Positions 41,647-52,714 of a DNA stretch of 64,000 bases are shown in pieces. The notes under the pieces were generated by a model. It did no database searches, was not told the origin of the DNA, and saw only the letters and a list, made by a program, of their open reading frames with translations. Each line of letters starts with the position of its first letter. Within the stretch, counting starts at the first letter, position 1. Position numbers and translations under genes: made by a program. The DNA comes from Enterovibrio nigricans DSM 22720 (GTDB lineage: Bacteria > Pseudomonadota > Gammaproteobacteria > Enterobacterales > Vibrionaceae), in NCBI RefSeq assembly GCF_900167155.1, contig NZ_FUXU01000002.1, positions 62,001-126,000 on the forward strand. Direction: 5' to 3'.

Positions 41647-41700
41647 TGGGAAATAGTGGAAGAAAGTGGTTAATTTTGGGATAAAGAGGGAATAAGTGGT
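41647..41700 (+). promoter_or_regulatory. MraZ-type operator: six boxes at exact 10-bp spacing
   Basis: Five-base boxes begin at 41647 (TGGGA), 41657 (TGGAA), 41667 (TGGTT), 41677 (TGGGA), 41687 (AGGGA) and 41697 (TGGT), each 10 bp from the last. MraZ of E. coli binds direct TGGGA-type repeats separated by 5 bp to repress its own operon. Here the array runs from the predicted transcription start to the start codon, and the fifth box doubles as the Shine-Dalgarno sequence. Spacing is seen directly; binding is inferred. Confidence 0.75.
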
Positions 41701-42159
41701 ATGTTGAGGGGCGTCAGCGCAATCTCATTCGACACCAAAGGTCGAGTGGCATTACCGAAGCGATATCGAGAAGAACTCGATACGCTCTGTGATGGCGTGT
41801 TTGTATGCACCATTGATCATCAGTTACCATGCCTGCTTGTTTATCCATTGCCCGAATGGGAGCGCATTGAAGCCAAATTTTCTCGCCTATCTAGCCTCAA
41901 TCCGGCAGAGCGCCGATTGCAGCGATTGCTTTTGGGCCATGCCTTTGAGTGTGAGATGGACGCACAAGGTCGACTCTTAATTTCTCCAACGCTTCGTGAC
42001 TATGCGGGGCTGAGTGGGAAAGCCATGCTGGTTGGACAGTTGAACAAATTTGAATTGTGGAACAGCGATAAATGGCAGCAACAGATAGACCAAGATATTC
42101 AACTTCAAGCGGAATCAGCAGAAGCATTGAGCGAGCGGCTCAGTAACTTCTCGCTATAG
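41701..42159 (+). CDS. mraZ: Transcriptional regulator MraZ
   Basis: A 152-aa protein with two AbrB/SpoVT-like MraZ domains, each marked by DxKGR-type loops: FDTKGRVALPKRYRE (residues 9-23) and MDAQGRLLISPTLRDYA (about 85-101). MraZ forms ring-shaped oligomers, represses the dcw cluster and is counteracted by RsmH. It lies directly downstream of its phased boxes, 12 bp before rsmH. Confidence 0.97.
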   Translation: MLRGVSAISFDTKGRVALPKRYREELDTLCDGVFVCTIDHQLPCLLVYPLPEWERIEAKFSRLSSLNPAERRLQRLLLGHAFECEMDAQGRLLISPTLRDYAGLSGKAMLVGQLNKFELWNSDKWQQQIDQDIQLQAESAEALSERLSNFSL

Positions 42160-42171
42160 GTACCCAAGATT

Positions 42172-43125
42172 ATGTCAGAGCAGTTCTCACACATTTCCGT
42201 CCTTCTCCATGAATCTATCGAAGGGTTAGCCCTTAAACCCGATGGAATTTATGTTGATGGCACCTTTGGCCGTGGCGGCCACTCACGCGAGATTTTATCG
42301 CGATTGGGTGAAAATGGCCGTCTTTACGGTATTGATCGCGACCCTCAAGCGATTGCCGAAGCGGCAACAATCGATGACCCTCGATTCAATATCATTCAAG
42401 GTCCTTTCTCTGGTATTCAGCAATATGTTGAAGAGCTAGGTTTGAGTGGCCAGATCAATGGTGTTTTATTCGACCTAGGCGTTTCATCACCTCAGCTTGA
42501 TGATGCAGAACGTGGTTTCAGCTTTATGCGTGACGGCCCGTTGGACATGCGCATGGATCCAACATCCGGTGTTTCAGCGGCACAATGGCTTCAAGAAGCT
42601 GACGCAGATGATATTGCGTGGGTGCTCAAAGTATTTGGTGAAGAGCGTTTCGCTAAGCGTATTGCTCGCGCCATTGTTGAACATCGTGAAGATGAAGAAA
42701 AAGAACCACTGACCCGCACATTGCAACTGGCCAAGCTGATTGCCAATGTCGCGCCATCACGAGACAGAAAAAAACACCCAGCGACCCGCAGCTTCCAAGC
42801 CATTCGTATTTATATCAACAGCGAGTTGGATGAAATAGAAACCGCGTTGCAGGGGGCGTTGAACATCCTTGCACCGGAAGGGCGTTTATCGGTGATTAGC
42901 TTCCATTCACTGGAAGACCGCTTGGTGAAGCAATTCATTCGTAAGCAAAGCAAGGGGCCCGCTGTGCCTCATGGGTTGCCTCTGACGGAAGAGCAAATCA
43001 GAGCACTGGGCAGTGCCAATATGAAGCCAGTGGGCAAAGCACTGAAGCCAACTGATTTGGAAGTCACTGACAATACTCGTTCTCGTAGCTCTGTGTTGCG
43101 AGTGGCCGAAAAGCTAGGTGACTAA
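42172..43125 (+). CDS. rsmH: 16S rRNA (cytosine-1402 N4)-methyltransferase RsmH
   Basis: A 317-aa SAM methyltransferase. It has [16 protein letters not shown] (SAM-binding motif I, about residues 28-43), the [20 protein letters not shown] block and [15 protein letters not shown]. It adds the N4-methyl group of m4Cm1402 and, in E. coli, also antagonises MraZ. It overlaps ftsL by one base. Confidence 0.97.
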   Translation: MSEQFSHISVLLHESIEGLALKPDGIYVDGTFGRGGHSREILSRLGENGRLYGIDRDPQAIAEAATIDDPRFNIIQGPFSGIQQYVEELGLSGQINGVLFDLGVSSPQLDDAERGFSFMRDGPLDMRMDPTSGVSAAQWLQEADADDIAWVLKVFGEERFAKRIARAIVEHREDEEKEPLTRTLQLAKLIANVAPSRDRKKHPATRSFQAIRIYINSELDEIETALQGALNILAPEGRLSVISFHSLEDRLVKQFIRKQSKGPAVPHGLPLTEEQIRALGSANMKPVGKALKPTDLEVTDNTRSRSSVLRVAEKLGD

Positions 43126-43436
43126 TGGCGCAGTCACCAGGATTTACAAAACAGATTATTCGGGACTTGACCTCTGTGGGTCGAGTCCCGTTGTTCTTAT
43201 TGTTTCTGGTCCTGTTGTCAGCGTTGGCTGTGGTGTATGTCACACAACAAACGCGTTCAGTGATTGCGCTTCAAGATCAGCTTTTAATTGAACGCGAGCG
43301 TCTTGATGTTGAATGGCGCAATCAAATTTTGGAAGAACATGCGCTGTCGGAACATAGCAGGATAGAAGAAATGGCGAGACGAGATCAGGACATGATTCGT
43401 CCCGACAATAATCGCGAAATCATAGTGAGCCAATAG
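43125..43436 (+). CDS. ftsL: Cell division protein FtsL
   Basis: A 103-aa bitopic protein with a short cytoplasmic tail, one transmembrane helix (about residues 20-42) and a periplasmic coiled coil (about 45-90) with leucine spacing. With FtsB and FtsQ it forms the complex that activates FtsWI. Sequence is poorly conserved; position between rsmH and ftsI and topology decide. Confidence 0.94.
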   Translation: MAQSPGFTKQIIRDLTSVGRVPLFLLFLVLLSALAVVYVTQQTRSVIALQDQLLIERERLDVEWRNQILEEHALSEHSRIEEMARRDQDMIRPDNNREIIVSQ

Positions 43437-45187
43437 TGATTAAGGGAAAAAACAAACCTAAAAATCCTCGGGCGACAAAAAAGGTGCCAACACTGATCAA
43501 ATGGCGCTTCGTGATGGTTTGCATCTGCATTTCTTTGGCTTTGTTCGGGCTGATAGCACGCGCGGCCTACATTCAAGTGATCGAACCTGATCGCCTTCGT
43601 TATGAAGGCGATTTGCGTTCTGTCCGCGTTAAAGCTCTCCCTTCCTCTAGAGGCATGATTTCTGACCGAAATGGCGAGCCATTAGCCGTGAGTGTACCGG
43701 TTCAGGCGGTGTATGTTGACCCCGTTACTGTCTTTAAAAACGGTGGTTTGGCGGAAAAAGATCGTTGGTACGCATTGGCAGATGTGCTTGGGCTTGATCG
43801 TCAAGAGATGCTGGCACGCATCGACAAGAACAAGAAAAAGCGTTTTATCTATCTTCAGCGCCAAGTTGGCCCTGCAATGTCTGAATACGTGAAAAGCCTC
43901 AAACTGCCGGGAATTGGTCTGAACGATGAGTCTCGTCGCTTTTATCCTACCGGTGAGGTTAGTGCTCACTTAGTTGGGGTGACAGGCATCGACGGACGCG
44001 GCCTAGAAGGCATTGAGCGCGGTTATGATGGTTGGCTGAGTGGCGAACCGGGGCGACGAACGGTGCGCAAAGATCGCTATGGTCGTGTCGTTGAGAACAT
44101 CTCTCTGGAAGCCAAAGAAGAAGGCAAGCCTCTTGAACTGAGTATCGATCAGCGCCTGCAGGCCATTTCCTATCGCGCGATCAAACAAGCGGTCGCAGAT
44201 TACCGCGCTACCTCTGGTTCCCTGGTTATGGTGGATGTGCGAACTGGTGAGGTGCTGGCTATGGTCAATGCTCCCTCGTACAACCCGAATAATCGCTCCG
44301 ATCTGAAAAGTTTTAAAATGCGTAACCGTGCCATCACGGACGTCTTTGAACCCGGCTCGACGATTAAACCGCTGGTGGTACTGGCTGCGCTCGAAAACGG
44401 CGTAGCCGATGAACACACCATTATCGATACTGGTAACGGTATTATGTCGATTGGTGGGGCGCGTGTTCGAGACTCTTCTAAGGTCGGAAAAGCCGATCTT
44501 CGTAAAATCCTGAAAAAGTCGAGCAACATTGGCGTCAGTAAATTGTCTTTATCTATGCCAGTGGAAGCGTTGCTGGGATTATACAGCAGCTTCGGCATAG
44601 GTGATGCAACGGGTGTGAATCTGATTGGTGAATCGTTTGGCCTATACCCCAACCGTCGTCGTTGGTCTGACTTTGAACGTGCCACGCTTGCCTTTGGTTA
44701 CGGTTTATCCATTACCCCTGCACAGTTGGTACGTGCTTATGCCACGTTAGGAAGCATGGGCGTGAATCGACCGCTCTCTATTTTGAAAACGGAAGCTGTC
44801 GTACCTGGCAAGCAAGTCGCTTCGCGTGAAAATGCCCGCAAGGTGCTGGATATGCTGGAATCAGTGACGGAAACGGGCGGAACCGCACACCGTGCGGCAG
44901 TGCCGGGTTATCGCGTCGGCGCAAAAACGGGGACGGCAAAAGTTGCCGTAGCGGGTGGCTATGGTGATGAATACATTGGATACACGGCGGGGATTGCACC
45001 GATCAGCGACCCACGCATAGCCTTGGTGGTGGTTATCAATGAACCGCAAGGTGATAAATATTACGGGGGCCAAGTTGCGGCACCTGTCTTTTCTGAAGTG
45101 ATGAAAAGCGCATTACAGATTTTAAATATTGCACCGGATGCGGAGCAGTCCCAGTTACAACTTGCTAATACAAACAGGCAGAACTGA
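43436..45187 (+). CDS. ftsI: Peptidoglycan transpeptidase FtsI (PBP3)
   Basis: A 583-aa class B PBP. It has one N-terminal transmembrane helix (about residues 24-44), a non-catalytic pedestal domain and a transpeptidase domain with Ser308-T-I-Lys311, Ser362-S-Asn364 and Lys498-T-Gly500. It cross-links septal wall with FtsW. It starts with GTG, sharing a base with the ftsL TAG. It overlaps murE by one base. Confidence 0.98.
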   Translation: MIKGKNKPKNPRATKKVPTLIKWRFVMVCICISLALFGLIARAAYIQVIEPDRLRYEGDLRSVRVKALPSSRGMISDRNGEPLAVSVPVQAVYVDPVTVFKNGGLAEKDRWYALADVLGLDRQEMLARIDKNKKKRFIYLQRQVGPAMSEYVKSLKLPGIGLNDESRRFYPTGEVSAHLVGVTGIDGRGLEGIERGYDGWLSGEPGRRTVRKDRYGRVVENISLEAKEEGKPLELSIDQRLQAISYRAIKQAVADYRATSGSLVMVDVRTGEVLAMVNAPSYNPNNRSDLKSFKMRNRAITDVFEPGSTIKPLVVLAALENGVADEHTIIDTGNGIMSIGGARVRDSSKVGKADLRKILKKSSNIGVSKLSLSMPVEALLGLYSSFGIGDATGVNLIGESFGLYPNRRRWSDFERATLAFGYGLSITPAQLVRAYATLGSMGVNRPLSILKTEAVVPGKQVASRENARKVLDMLESVTETGGTAHRAAVPGYRVGAKTGTAKVAVAGGYGDEYIGYTAGIAPISDPRIALVVVINEPQGDKYYGGQVAAPVFSEVMKSALQILNIAPDAEQSQLQLANTNRQN

Positions 45188-46674
45188 TGCCGAATACAAG
45201 TCTTAAAAATCTTTTGGCACCCTGGTATCAACTAGAACAGGATGTCGTTATCTCAGGGCTGAAATTAGACAATCGTCATATTCAGGCTGGAGATGTTTTT
45301 GTTGCCGTTCAAGGGCACGCGTTAGATGCGCGTCGGTTTATTTCAGACGCAATTGCTGCGGGGGCTGTTGCCGTTATCGCTGACGATGGCGATACCAATG
45401 CCCAGTTCAGCCTTGAAATGCACAGCAATGTCCCCGTTATTGCTTTTCCGCATTTGAAATCCACGCTTTCTGAAATATCTGCGCGCTATTTTCAACAGCC
45501 AAGTCAGGCGATGACCGTGATTGGTGTGACAGGGACGAACGGTAAAACAACCATTAGCCAGCTTGTGGCGCAGTGGATTGATTTACTCGGTGGCAAAGCG
45601 GCAGTGATGGGGACAACAGGTAACGGTTTTTTATCTTCTCTTGAGCCAGCCCCCAACACAACGGGTAGTGCTGTGGATATTCAGGAACAACTAGCCCGCT
45701 TTTACATTGAAGATGCCTCTCACGTTGCAATGGAAGTCTCTTCCCACGGATTGGTGCAAGATCGCGTGAAAGCGGTGGCATTCGATGCGGCGATATTCAC
45801 TAACCTTAGCCGTGATCACCTTGACTACCATGGCACCATGGAAGCGTATGCCGATGCTAAATTACGTCTATTCACGCACTATGGAACACCCGTATCTGTT
45901 ATCAATGCGGATGACGGCGTCGGTGCTGACTGGCTCAAAAGCATGCCAGAAGCCATTGCAGTGTCGATGTCGCCAGAAGGTGTTGCCTTTCATCAGGGCC
46001 GCAAGCTTTGGCTGACTCACGTTGACTATGCAACCAGCGGTGTGAGTATTGTGTTTGATTCTCTCTGGGGGCAAGGGCATTTCACCGCACCGCTTGTGGG
46101 CGAGTTTAATGTCATGAACTTGCTATTGAGTCTGGCAACCCTGTTGGGGTTGGGATATGACAAAGCGGCATTGATGGCCTCAGCATCACAACTTCAGGCC
46201 GTTATTGGTCGTATGGAAGTTTTTCATCACCCTGACAAACCTATGATGGTGGTGGATTATGCTCACACTCCCGATGCGCTAGAGAAGGCACTCCATGCTT
46301 TGCGTCGGCATTGTGAATCAAAGCTTTGGTGTGTTTTCGGTTGTGGTGGTGATCGCGATACAGGCAAACGCCCTATGATGGCAGAGATTGCTGAACGCCT
46401 TGCGGACAACGCTATTGTGACTGACGATAATCCGCGCTCAGAATCACCACAGATTATCGTTGGAGACATGTTGAAAGGCATGGCGAACCCAGAAAGCGCC
46501 ATTGTACTTCATGATCGCGCTGAAGCGTGCCGTTACGCCTATGAGCATGCATCGAAAGATGACGTGATTTTGGTTGCAGGCAAGGGACACGAAGATTATC
46601 AGGTTCTTGCCTCAGGCACTGTTCACTATTCAGATCGTGAAACCGTACAAGCACTGCTGGAGGGAGAAGTATGA
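45187..46674 (+). CDS. murE: UDP-MurNAc-L-Ala-D-Glu:meso-diaminopimelate ligase MurE
   Basis: A 495-aa Mur ligase. The ATP loop is GVTGTNGKTTISQL (about residues 114-127), the central domain shows TNLSRDHLDYHGTMEAYADAK, and the C-terminal DNPRSESP motif is the meso-DAP recognition signature (DNPR). It adds DAP to the stem peptide in the cytoplasm. The 4-bp overlap with murF (ATGA) suggests coupling. Confidence 0.98.
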   Translation: MPNTSLKNLLAPWYQLEQDVVISGLKLDNRHIQAGDVFVAVQGHALDARRFISDAIAAGAVAVIADDGDTNAQFSLEMHSNVPVIAFPHLKSTLSEISARYFQQPSQAMTVIGVTGTNGKTTISQLVAQWIDLLGGKAAVMGTTGNGFLSSLEPAPNTTGSAVDIQEQLARFYIEDASHVAMEVSSHGLVQDRVKAVAFDAAIFTNLSRDHLDYHGTMEAYADAKLRLFTHYGTPVSVINADDGVGADWLKSMPEAIAVSMSPEGVAFHQGRKLWLTHVDYATSGVSIVFDSLWGQGHFTAPLVGEFNVMNLLLSLATLLGLGYDKAALMASASQLQAVIGRMEVFHHPDKPMMVVDYAHTPDALEKALHALRRHCESKLWCVFGCGGDRDTGKRPMMAEIAERLADNAIVTDDNPRSESPQIIVGDMLKGMANPESAIVLHDRAEACRYAYEHASKDDVILVAGKGHEDYQVLASGTVHYSDRETVQALLEGEV

Positions 46675-48032
46675 TTCCAGTTTCATTGAGCACACTGCGA
46701 GACGTGCTAAAAGCAGATCTTGTTGGCCAAGACGTAGCGATCGATGCGGTTTCAACGGATACCCGCACATTGGGTGACGGTGCTCTGTTTGTTTCGCTCA
46801 TTGGCGAGCGATTTGATGCACACGATTTTGTCGAAACAGCGAAAAACAATGGCGCTTCAGCCCTGCTTGTTTCGAAGCCTATAGAGATTGATTTACCTCA
46901 GTTGGTGGTAGAAAACACCACCCTGGCACTGGGGCAGCTCGGTGCGTGGGTGAAATCACAGTGCAATGTGATGACCATTGCACTGACAGGCAGTTGTGGC
47001 AAAACCACTGTCAAAGAGATGCTGGCTGCCATTTTGTCGCGTAAAGGACAGACCCTTTATACCGCAGGCAATTTTAATAACGACATCGGTGTGCCATTGA
47101 CCTTGCTGCGTTTACAGCCTTCAGACGATTTTGCTGTGATGGAGCTTGGGGCGAACCACGCCGGAGAAATTGCGTATACCACGCAACTGGTAAAACCTGA
47201 CATCGCTTTAGTGACCAATCTTGCCGCGGCGCATTTAGAAGGATTCGGCTCTTTAGCCGGTGTGGCTAAGGCTAAAGGCGAGATTTATGAAGGTCTTGCG
47301 TCTGGTGCTGTCGCCATTGTGAACTTGGACAGTAACGGTGGTGATGCATGGACATCGGTGTTGGCGGATAAACGCGTTCAAACCATGACAGTGAGCGATG
47401 TGTCTGCTGATTATCATGCCAAGAATATTCAACCCCTTGAGTCCGGTTGTTATACCTTCGAATTGGTAACGCCTCTTGGTGAATTCCCGGTTTCACTTAG
47501 CCTGCCGGGCGAGCATAACGTGGCGAACGCGGTGTTGGCTGCGATGACAGCAATGAATATCGACGGTATTACCATTGACGATGTCATTGAGGGTCTGGCG
47601 TCAGTTTTGCCTGTGAAAGGGCGCGGTGCCATTAGTTTTCCCCGTCCAAATCTTCGATTGATCGATGACAGTTACAACGCCAGCCTTGCAGCAATGAAAG
47701 CGGCAGTTGATCTACTAGACGGTTTTGACGGTGAAAAAGTGATTGTACTTGCGGACATGGGGGAAATGGGTGAACACTCGGCCTCGGTGCACCAAGACTT
47801 AGCGGATCACTTATCAAAAGCATCGATTCAAACCATCATTACCCATGGGTCAGCAAGTGTCGTGATAAGCGCACAGTGTGGTGGCCAGCATTTCGAGAAA
47901 AAAGACGCATTGATTGCGCATGTAGTAGAGCTCATGAAAACAAAATCTGAAGTTTCCGTGCTGGTGAAAGGTGCCAACGGAATGAAAATGTGGGAAGTGG
48001 TTTCAGCCATCGAGGAGGCAGAAAAATGCTAG
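46671..48032 (+). CDS. murF: UDP-MurNAc-tripeptide:D-Ala-D-Ala ligase MurF
   Basis: A 453-aa Mur ligase with ATP loop [14 protein letters not shown] (about residues 103-116) and downstream [13 protein letters not shown] and [13 protein letters not shown] blocks. It adds D-Ala-D-Ala to complete UDP-MurNAc-pentapeptide. The stop overlaps the beginning of mraY by 7 bp (ATGCTAG). Confidence 0.97.
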   Translation: MIPVSLSTLRDVLKADLVGQDVAIDAVSTDTRTLGDGALFVSLIGERFDAHDFVETAKNNGASALLVSKPIEIDLPQLVVENTTLALGQLGAWVKSQCNVMTIALTGSCGKTTVKEMLAAILSRKGQTLYTAGNFNNDIGVPLTLLRLQPSDDFAVMELGANHAGEIAYTTQLVKPDIALVTNLAAAHLEGFGSLAGVAKAKGEIYEGLASGAVAIVNLDSNGGDAWTSVLADKRVQTMTVSDVSADYHAKNIQPLESGCYTFELVTPLGEFPVSLSLPGEHNVANAVLAAMTAMNIDGITIDDVIEGLASVLPVKGRGAISFPRPNLRLIDDSYNASLAAMKAAVDLLDGFDGEKVIVLADMGEMGEHSASVHQDLADHLSKASIQTIITHGSASVVISAQCGGQHFEKKDALIAHVVELMKTKSEVSVLVKGANGMKMWEVVSAIEEAEKC

Positions 48033-49108
48033 ATTGGCTTTCAGATCTTCTGACACAACATTTTTCCTTTTTCCGTCTGTTCGATTACCTGACGTTCCGT
48101 GCGATCTTGAGTGTGCTAACTGCTCTTTTACTCTCCCTTTGGATGGGCCCACGCCTTATCGCACGTCTTCAAATGCTGCAAATTGGTCAGGTTGTTCGTA
48201 ACGAAGGCCCGGAGTCTCACTTTAGTAAGCGCGGTACCCCGACGATGGGCGGGATCATGATCCTGACAGCGATCACCGTGACTGTGTTGCTTTGGGCTGA
48301 TTTGTCGAATCCATATGTGTGGGCGGTACTGTTCGTGACTTTAGGTTATGGCGCCATAGGCTTCGTTGATGACTACCGCAAAGTAGTGCGCAAAAACACC
48401 GATGGCCTTATCGCACGTTGGAAATATTTCTGGCAATCCGCTATTGCATTGGTTGTGGCGTTTGCACTGTATGCCCATGGCAAGGACACTGCAGCGACAC
48501 AATTAGTGGTGCCTTTTTTCAAAGATATCATGCCGCAATTGGGCCTCTTCTATGTGGCTTTCACTTACTTCGTTATTGTCGGGACCAGTAACGCGGTCAA
48601 CCTGACAGACGGGCTGGATGGCTTAGCCATTATGCCGACAGTTATGGTAGCAAGCGGCTTTGCGTTTATTGCGTGGGCAACGGGTAACGTCAACTTCGCT
48701 GAATATCTGCACATTCCTTACATTAAAGACGCAAGTGAATTGGTTGTCGTGTGTGCGGCGATTGTAGGCGCGGGTCTTGGTTTCCTCTGGTTTAACACTT
48801 ATCCCGCTCAAGTTTTTATGGGCGATGTAGGCTCATTGGCTCTGGGCGGTGCGCTGGGTACTATCGCGGTGCTGGTTCGCCAGGAGTTTTTGTTGGTGAT
48901 CATGGGCGGTGTCTTCGTGATGGAAACCCTGTCTGTGATCCTGCAGGTAGGTTCGTACAAGCTGCGTGGACAACGCATTTTCCGTATGGCGCCTATCCAC
49001 CATCATTACGAATTAAAAGGTTGGCCGGAGCCGCGCGTGATTGTGCGTTTCTGGATTATTACCTTGATGCTGGTTCTTGCGGGACTGGCAACGCTGAAGG
49101 TGCGCTAA
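48026..49108 (+). CDS. mraY: Phospho-N-acetylmuramoyl-pentapeptide transferase MraY
   Basis: A 360-aa enzyme with ten transmembrane helices that makes lipid I from UDP-MurNAc-pentapeptide and undecaprenyl phosphate. Signatures are [21 protein letters not shown] (catalytic DD), [13 protein letters not shown] and [10 protein letters not shown]. The frame is open upstream to 47990, but the ATG at 48026 has GAGGAGG before it and gives the family N-terminus MLDWLSDLL. Confidence 0.98.
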   Translation: MLDWLSDLLTQHFSFFRLFDYLTFRAILSVLTALLLSLWMGPRLIARLQMLQIGQVVRNEGPESHFSKRGTPTMGGIMILTAITVTVLLWADLSNPYVWAVLFVTLGYGAIGFVDDYRKVVRKNTDGLIARWKYFWQSAIALVVAFALYAHGKDTAATQLVVPFFKDIMPQLGLFYVAFTYFVIVGTSNAVNLTDGLDGLAIMPTVMVASGFAFIAWATGNVNFAEYLHIPYIKDASELVVVCAAIVGAGLGFLWFNTYPAQVFMGDVGSLALGGALGTIAVLVRQEFLLVIMGGVFVMETLSVILQVGSYKLRGQRIFRMAPIHHHYELKGWPEPRVIVRFWIITLMLVLAGLATLKVR

Positions 49109-50452
49109 ATGAACGTGATTGCCGCAACAAAAAACATTGTGGTAATAGGGCTCGGTATGACCGGGCTCTCCGTCGTTAAGCATCTAGTGAATAAGGCTGA
49201 CGGCGCGACCATTCGTGTCATTGATACGCGTGTGAACCCTCCCGGTGCCGAGCAATTACCAGCGGCGGTTGAGCTTCACGCTGGTGGCTGGAACATGGCT
49301 TGGCTCCTGAGTGCCGACCAAATTGTAGCTAGCCCGGGCATTGCACTCGCGACGCCAGAGCTTCGAGACGCAGCCGATCAAGGCATCGAAATTGTCGGTG
49401 ACATTGAACTGTTTGCAAGAGACGTGTCAGCCCCTGTGCTTGGTATTACTGGCTCAAACGGCAAGAGTACAGTAACCAGTTTGCTTGGTGAGATGGCGAA
49501 AGCTGACGCTGTGAACGTCGGTGTTGGCGGCAATATTGGCTTTGCGGCATTAGATATGCTGGCCAGCAACCACGCGCTTTACGTGCTAGAGCTATCCAGC
49601 TTCCAGCTGGAGACGACCTCATCACTGAATATGGCCGCTGCGGTTTTCCTTAACCTGTCTGAAGATCACATGGATCGCTATGACGGTATGGAAAATTACC
49701 GCCAAGCGAAACTGCGTATCTTCGATCAGACCCAACTGGCGGTTTGGAATCAAGATGACGTGCAGACCAAAGCTCCGTCTTCAGTAGCAGCTGAGAGTTT
49801 TGGCTTTTCCGAAGGTGATTACACACTCACGCCACTCGATGGCGAAGAGTGGTTGACGGCAAAGGGCGAGCACGTGATGGCCGTGTCTGACATTGCACTG
49901 GTAGGTCGTCACAATGTGGCAAACTGTTTGGCCGCGATGGCGCTGGCTGACGCTGCAGGCGTATCTCGTAACGCACAACGTGCGGCAATGCGTGAATACA
50001 CAGGCTTACCACACCGCTGCCAGCAAGTGATTAAACACGATGGCGTGCTTTGGGTGAATGACTCGAAAGCAACCAACTCTGCAAGCACCTTGGCTGCACT
50101 TGATGGGCTGCAACTGACGGGTAAATTACACCTTCTGGTCGGTGGCGATGGAAAAGGTGCTGAGTTTTCTTCTTTGAAGCCTGCGCTTGATAAGCTCGAT
50201 ATCGCGCTTTACTGCTATGGCCGTGACGGCGATGCGTTTACCTCGCTGGTGGCTGAACCGATCGTTGTTGAGACCATGCAGCAAGCCATGGATATCGCGG
50301 CTGAAACTTCGAATGCGGGCGATATGGTGCTTCTTTCTCCCGCGTGTGCAAGCTTCGATCAATTTCCGAATTTTATGGTGCGTGGAGAGATCTTTTCTGC
50401 GTATGCCAAAGAAATCGCAATACGCCATTCTGAGGAGAGAATCTCAGGATGA
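49109..50452 (+). CDS. murD: UDP-MurNAc-L-Ala:D-glutamate ligase MurD
   Basis: A 447-aa Mur ligase. The N-terminal Rossmann-like domain begins [17 protein letters not shown]; the ATP loop is [15 protein letters not shown] (about residues 112-126) and the central block is [21 protein letters not shown]. It adds D-Glu to UDP-MurNAc-L-Ala. It starts directly after the mraY stop and overlaps ftsW by 4 bp. Confidence 0.97.
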   Translation: MNVIAATKNIVVIGLGMTGLSVVKHLVNKADGATIRVIDTRVNPPGAEQLPAAVELHAGGWNMAWLLSADQIVASPGIALATPELRDAADQGIEIVGDIELFARDVSAPVLGITGSNGKSTVTSLLGEMAKADAVNVGVGGNIGFAALDMLASNHALYVLELSSFQLETTSSLNMAAAVFLNLSEDHMDRYDGMENYRQAKLRIFDQTQLAVWNQDDVQTKAPSSVAAESFGFSEGDYTLTPLDGEEWLTAKGEHVMAVSDIALVGRHNVANCLAAMALADAAGVSRNAQRAAMREYTGLPHRCQQVIKHDGVLWVNDSKATNSASTLAALDGLQLTGKLHLLVGGDGKGAEFSSLKPALDKLDIALYCYGRDGDAFTSLVAEPIVVETMQQAMDIAAETSNAGDMVLLSPACASFDQFPNFMVRGEIFSAYAKEIAIRHSEERISG

Positions 50453-51660
50453 TGGGAATCAAGTGGGAAGACATCAATGTCTGGCGGTGGGCAACGAAGC
50501 CGTCGCCAACCGCTTTGTATGACCGCCAACTGGTGTGGCTTTCTTTCGGGTTGATGATGGTGGGCCTGATCATGGTGTCATCCGCATCCATCCCTGTGTC
50601 GACGCGTTTGGTGGATCAGCCGTTCTACTTTGCAATGCGACAGGGTATCTACCTGTTTGGTGCCGTCATTATGGCGGGGTTCGCCATGCAAATCCCGCTG
50701 TCCCGCTGGCAGCAGCTAAGTATCCCTATGCTGCTTGTTTCTTTGTTTCTGTTGTTTGCTGTCCTGTTTGTGGGGCGTTCTGTTAACGGTGCCGTGCGTT
50801 GGCTGCCGTTGGGTGTCATTAACCTTCAGCCTGCGGAAGTCGCAAAACTCTCTCTTTTTCTGTTCATCTCTGGCTATCTTGTTCGTCGGCAAGGTGAAGT
50901 CAGAGAGAGTTTCCGAGGCTTTTTCAAGCCTCTCGCCGTGTTAGTTGTCATCGCAGTTTTGTTGCTGGCTCAGCCGGACTTGGGTTCGGTCATCGTCATG
51001 TTCGTGACCACGGTAGGCATGCTATTTATCGCAGGTGCAAAGTTATGGCAGTTTGGCGCATTGCTTGCAACCGGACTGGGACTGGTGGGGGCATTGATCC
51101 TTGCAGAGCCTTACCGTGTCGCGCGTGTCACGTCATTTCTTGACCCTTGGGAAGACCCTTTTGGTAAAGGTTACCAGTTGACCCAATCTCTGATGGCCTT
51201 TGGCCGCGGTGATTGGTGGGGGCAAGGCCTTGGGAACTCCATTCAGAAATTGGAATATTTGCCGGAAGCACACACGGACTTTGTCGTCGCGGTATTGGCG
51301 GAAGAGTTGGGGTTGGTTGGTGTAACTCTGGTTCTACTCATGGTGTTTGCCTTGGTGTTCCGGGCGCTATTTATTGGTAAGCGTTGCCTTGAAAATGAAC
51401 AACTTTTTGGTGGTTACCTGGCGTTTGGTATCGGTATTTGGTTTGCGTTTCAGGCTTTGGTCAATGTGGGTGCTGCCGCCGGCATTATGCCAACGAAAGG
51501 TTTGACGTTGCCGCTGGTGAGTTACGGTGGCTCTAGTCTATTTGTTATGTCTACTGCGGTTGCGTTGTTGTTGAGGATCGATCACGAATACCGATTAGAA
51601 ACCTCGCAAGCGCACCAGCGAATTGTGTCTCATGAAAAACGAAAAAGAACAAAAGAATAA
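50449..51660 (+). CDS. ftsW: Septal peptidoglycan glycosyltransferase FtsW
   Basis: A 403-aa SEDS-family protein with about ten transmembrane helices. Conserved are [32 protein letters not shown], the periplasmic loop [18 protein letters not shown] and the C-terminal [10 protein letters not shown]. It polymerises septal glycan with FtsI. The last 29 bp overlap murG. Confidence 0.98.
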   Translation: MMGIKWEDINVWRWATKPSPTALYDRQLVWLSFGLMMVGLIMVSSASIPVSTRLVDQPFYFAMRQGIYLFGAVIMAGFAMQIPLSRWQQLSIPMLLVSLFLLFAVLFVGRSVNGAVRWLPLGVINLQPAEVAKLSLFLFISGYLVRRQGEVRESFRGFFKPLAVLVVIAVLLLAQPDLGSVIVMFVTTVGMLFIAGAKLWQFGALLATGLGLVGALILAEPYRVARVTSFLDPWEDPFGKGYQLTQSLMAFGRGDWWGQGLGNSIQKLEYLPEAHTDFVVAVLAEELGLVGVTLVLLMVFALVFRALFIGKRCLENEQLFGGYLAFGIGIWFAFQALVNVGAAAGIMPTKGLTLPLVSYGGSSLFVMSTAVALLLRIDHEYRLETSQAHQRIVSHEKRKRTKE

Positions 51661-52702
51661 AAAGTTGCTGGTCATGGCGGGTGGCACAGGCGGCCATGTT
51701 TTCCCAGGGCTTGCAGTTGCACAGAAACTTCAGCAACAAGGCTGGGAGATCCGGTGGCTGGGCACGGCAGACCGTATGGAAGCGGAACTCGTGCCAAAAC
51801 ATGGCATTGAGATCGATTTTATTCATGTAAAAGGGCTGCGTGGTGCTGGGTTTGCGCGTAAACTGCTTGCCCCTTGGATGATATTCAACGCGGTACTTCA
51901 AGCGCGAAAATATATTTTGGCGTGGAGGCCGGATGCCGTTCTTGGCATGGGCGGATACGTGAGTGGCCCGGGTGGTTTGGCCGCATGGCTATGCGGTGTA
52001 CCCGTTGTACTTCATGAGCAAAACGCAGTAGCGGGGCTGACCAACAGTTGGTTGGCGAAAATTGCAACGCGAGTTTTACAAGCGTTCCCCGGCGCTTTTG
52101 TTGATAAAGACGTGGTGGGAAACCCTGTTCGTAAAGATGTATGCGACTTGCCAGCCTCTCCCGCTTACCAAGACGGTGAGCCTCTCAACGTGCTGGTGAT
52201 GGGAGGAAGCCAAGGGGCGAGAATCCTGAACCATACCGTGCCAGAAGCGATCGCGTTAGTAAAACGTCCGGTTGTTGTGAGACATCAGGCGGGTAAAGGC
52301 GCAAAAGATGATACGCAAGAGCGGTATCAGACTGCGGGCGTCGAGCGCGTCGAGGTGACCGAGTTTATTGATAATGTTGCAGCGGCCTATCAATGGGCTG
52401 ATTTGCTGATTTGCCGCTCGGGTGCATTAACCGTTTCAGAGGTGTCTGTGGCGGGTGTTCCCGCGATATTCGTGCCTTTCATGCACAAAGATCGTCAGCA
52501 GGCACTGAATGCTGAGCATCTCGTGGACAGCGGTGCTGCCTTGATGCTAGAACAGCAAGACCTGACAGCACAAAAGCTGGTAGAGATTTTAGAGAAACAG
52601 AATTCAACGTCTTTGACTGCGATGTCAGACGCGGCAAGAAAAGCAGCCATTGTAGATGCTGCGGTTCGCGTTGCTGATGTCATCAAAGAAGTCGCAAATT
52701 AA
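51632..52702 (+). CDS. murG: Lipid II synthase MurG
   Basis: A 356-aa GT28 glycosyltransferase that adds GlcNAc to lipid I on the inner face of the membrane. It contains the Gly-rich [17 protein letters not shown] (residues 14-30) and [11 protein letters not shown], plus the UDP-GlcNAc site [13 protein letters not shown] chose the ATG at 51632 inside the end of ftsW; a start three codons upstream is possible, and neither has a strong SD, which fits coupling to ftsW. Confidence 0.97.
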   Translation: MKNEKEQKNKKLLVMAGGTGGHVFPGLAVAQKLQQQGWEIRWLGTADRMEAELVPKHGIEIDFIHVKGLRGAGFARKLLAPWMIFNAVLQARKYILAWRPDAVLGMGGYVSGPGGLAAWLCGVPVVLHEQNAVAGLTNSWLAKIATRVLQAFPGAFVDKDVVGNPVRKDVCDLPASPAYQDGEPLNVLVMGGSQGARILNHTVPEAIALVKRPVVVRHQAGKGAKDDTQERYQTAGVERVEVTEFIDNVAAAYQWADLLICRSGALTVSEVSVAGVPAIFVPFMHKDRQQALNAEHLVDSGAALMLEQQDLTAQKLVEILEKQNSTSLTAMSDAARKAAIVDAAVRVADVIKEVAN

Positions 52703-52714
52703 GAGAAGAGCGTG

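Larger units (their letters stand above)
41418..41700. other. rnpB-mraZ intergenic region
   Basis: No credible gene lies here. The stretch contains an inverted pair GTATACCA/TGGTATAC (41427-41434 and 41481-41488), a perfect 18-bp palindrome at 41572-41589, the dcw promoter candidate at 41611-41640 and the phased MraZ-type boxes at 41647-41700. In V. cholerae the gene after rsmI/rnpB is, as I recall, hapR; here the dcw cluster follows instead. Confidence 0.75.
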
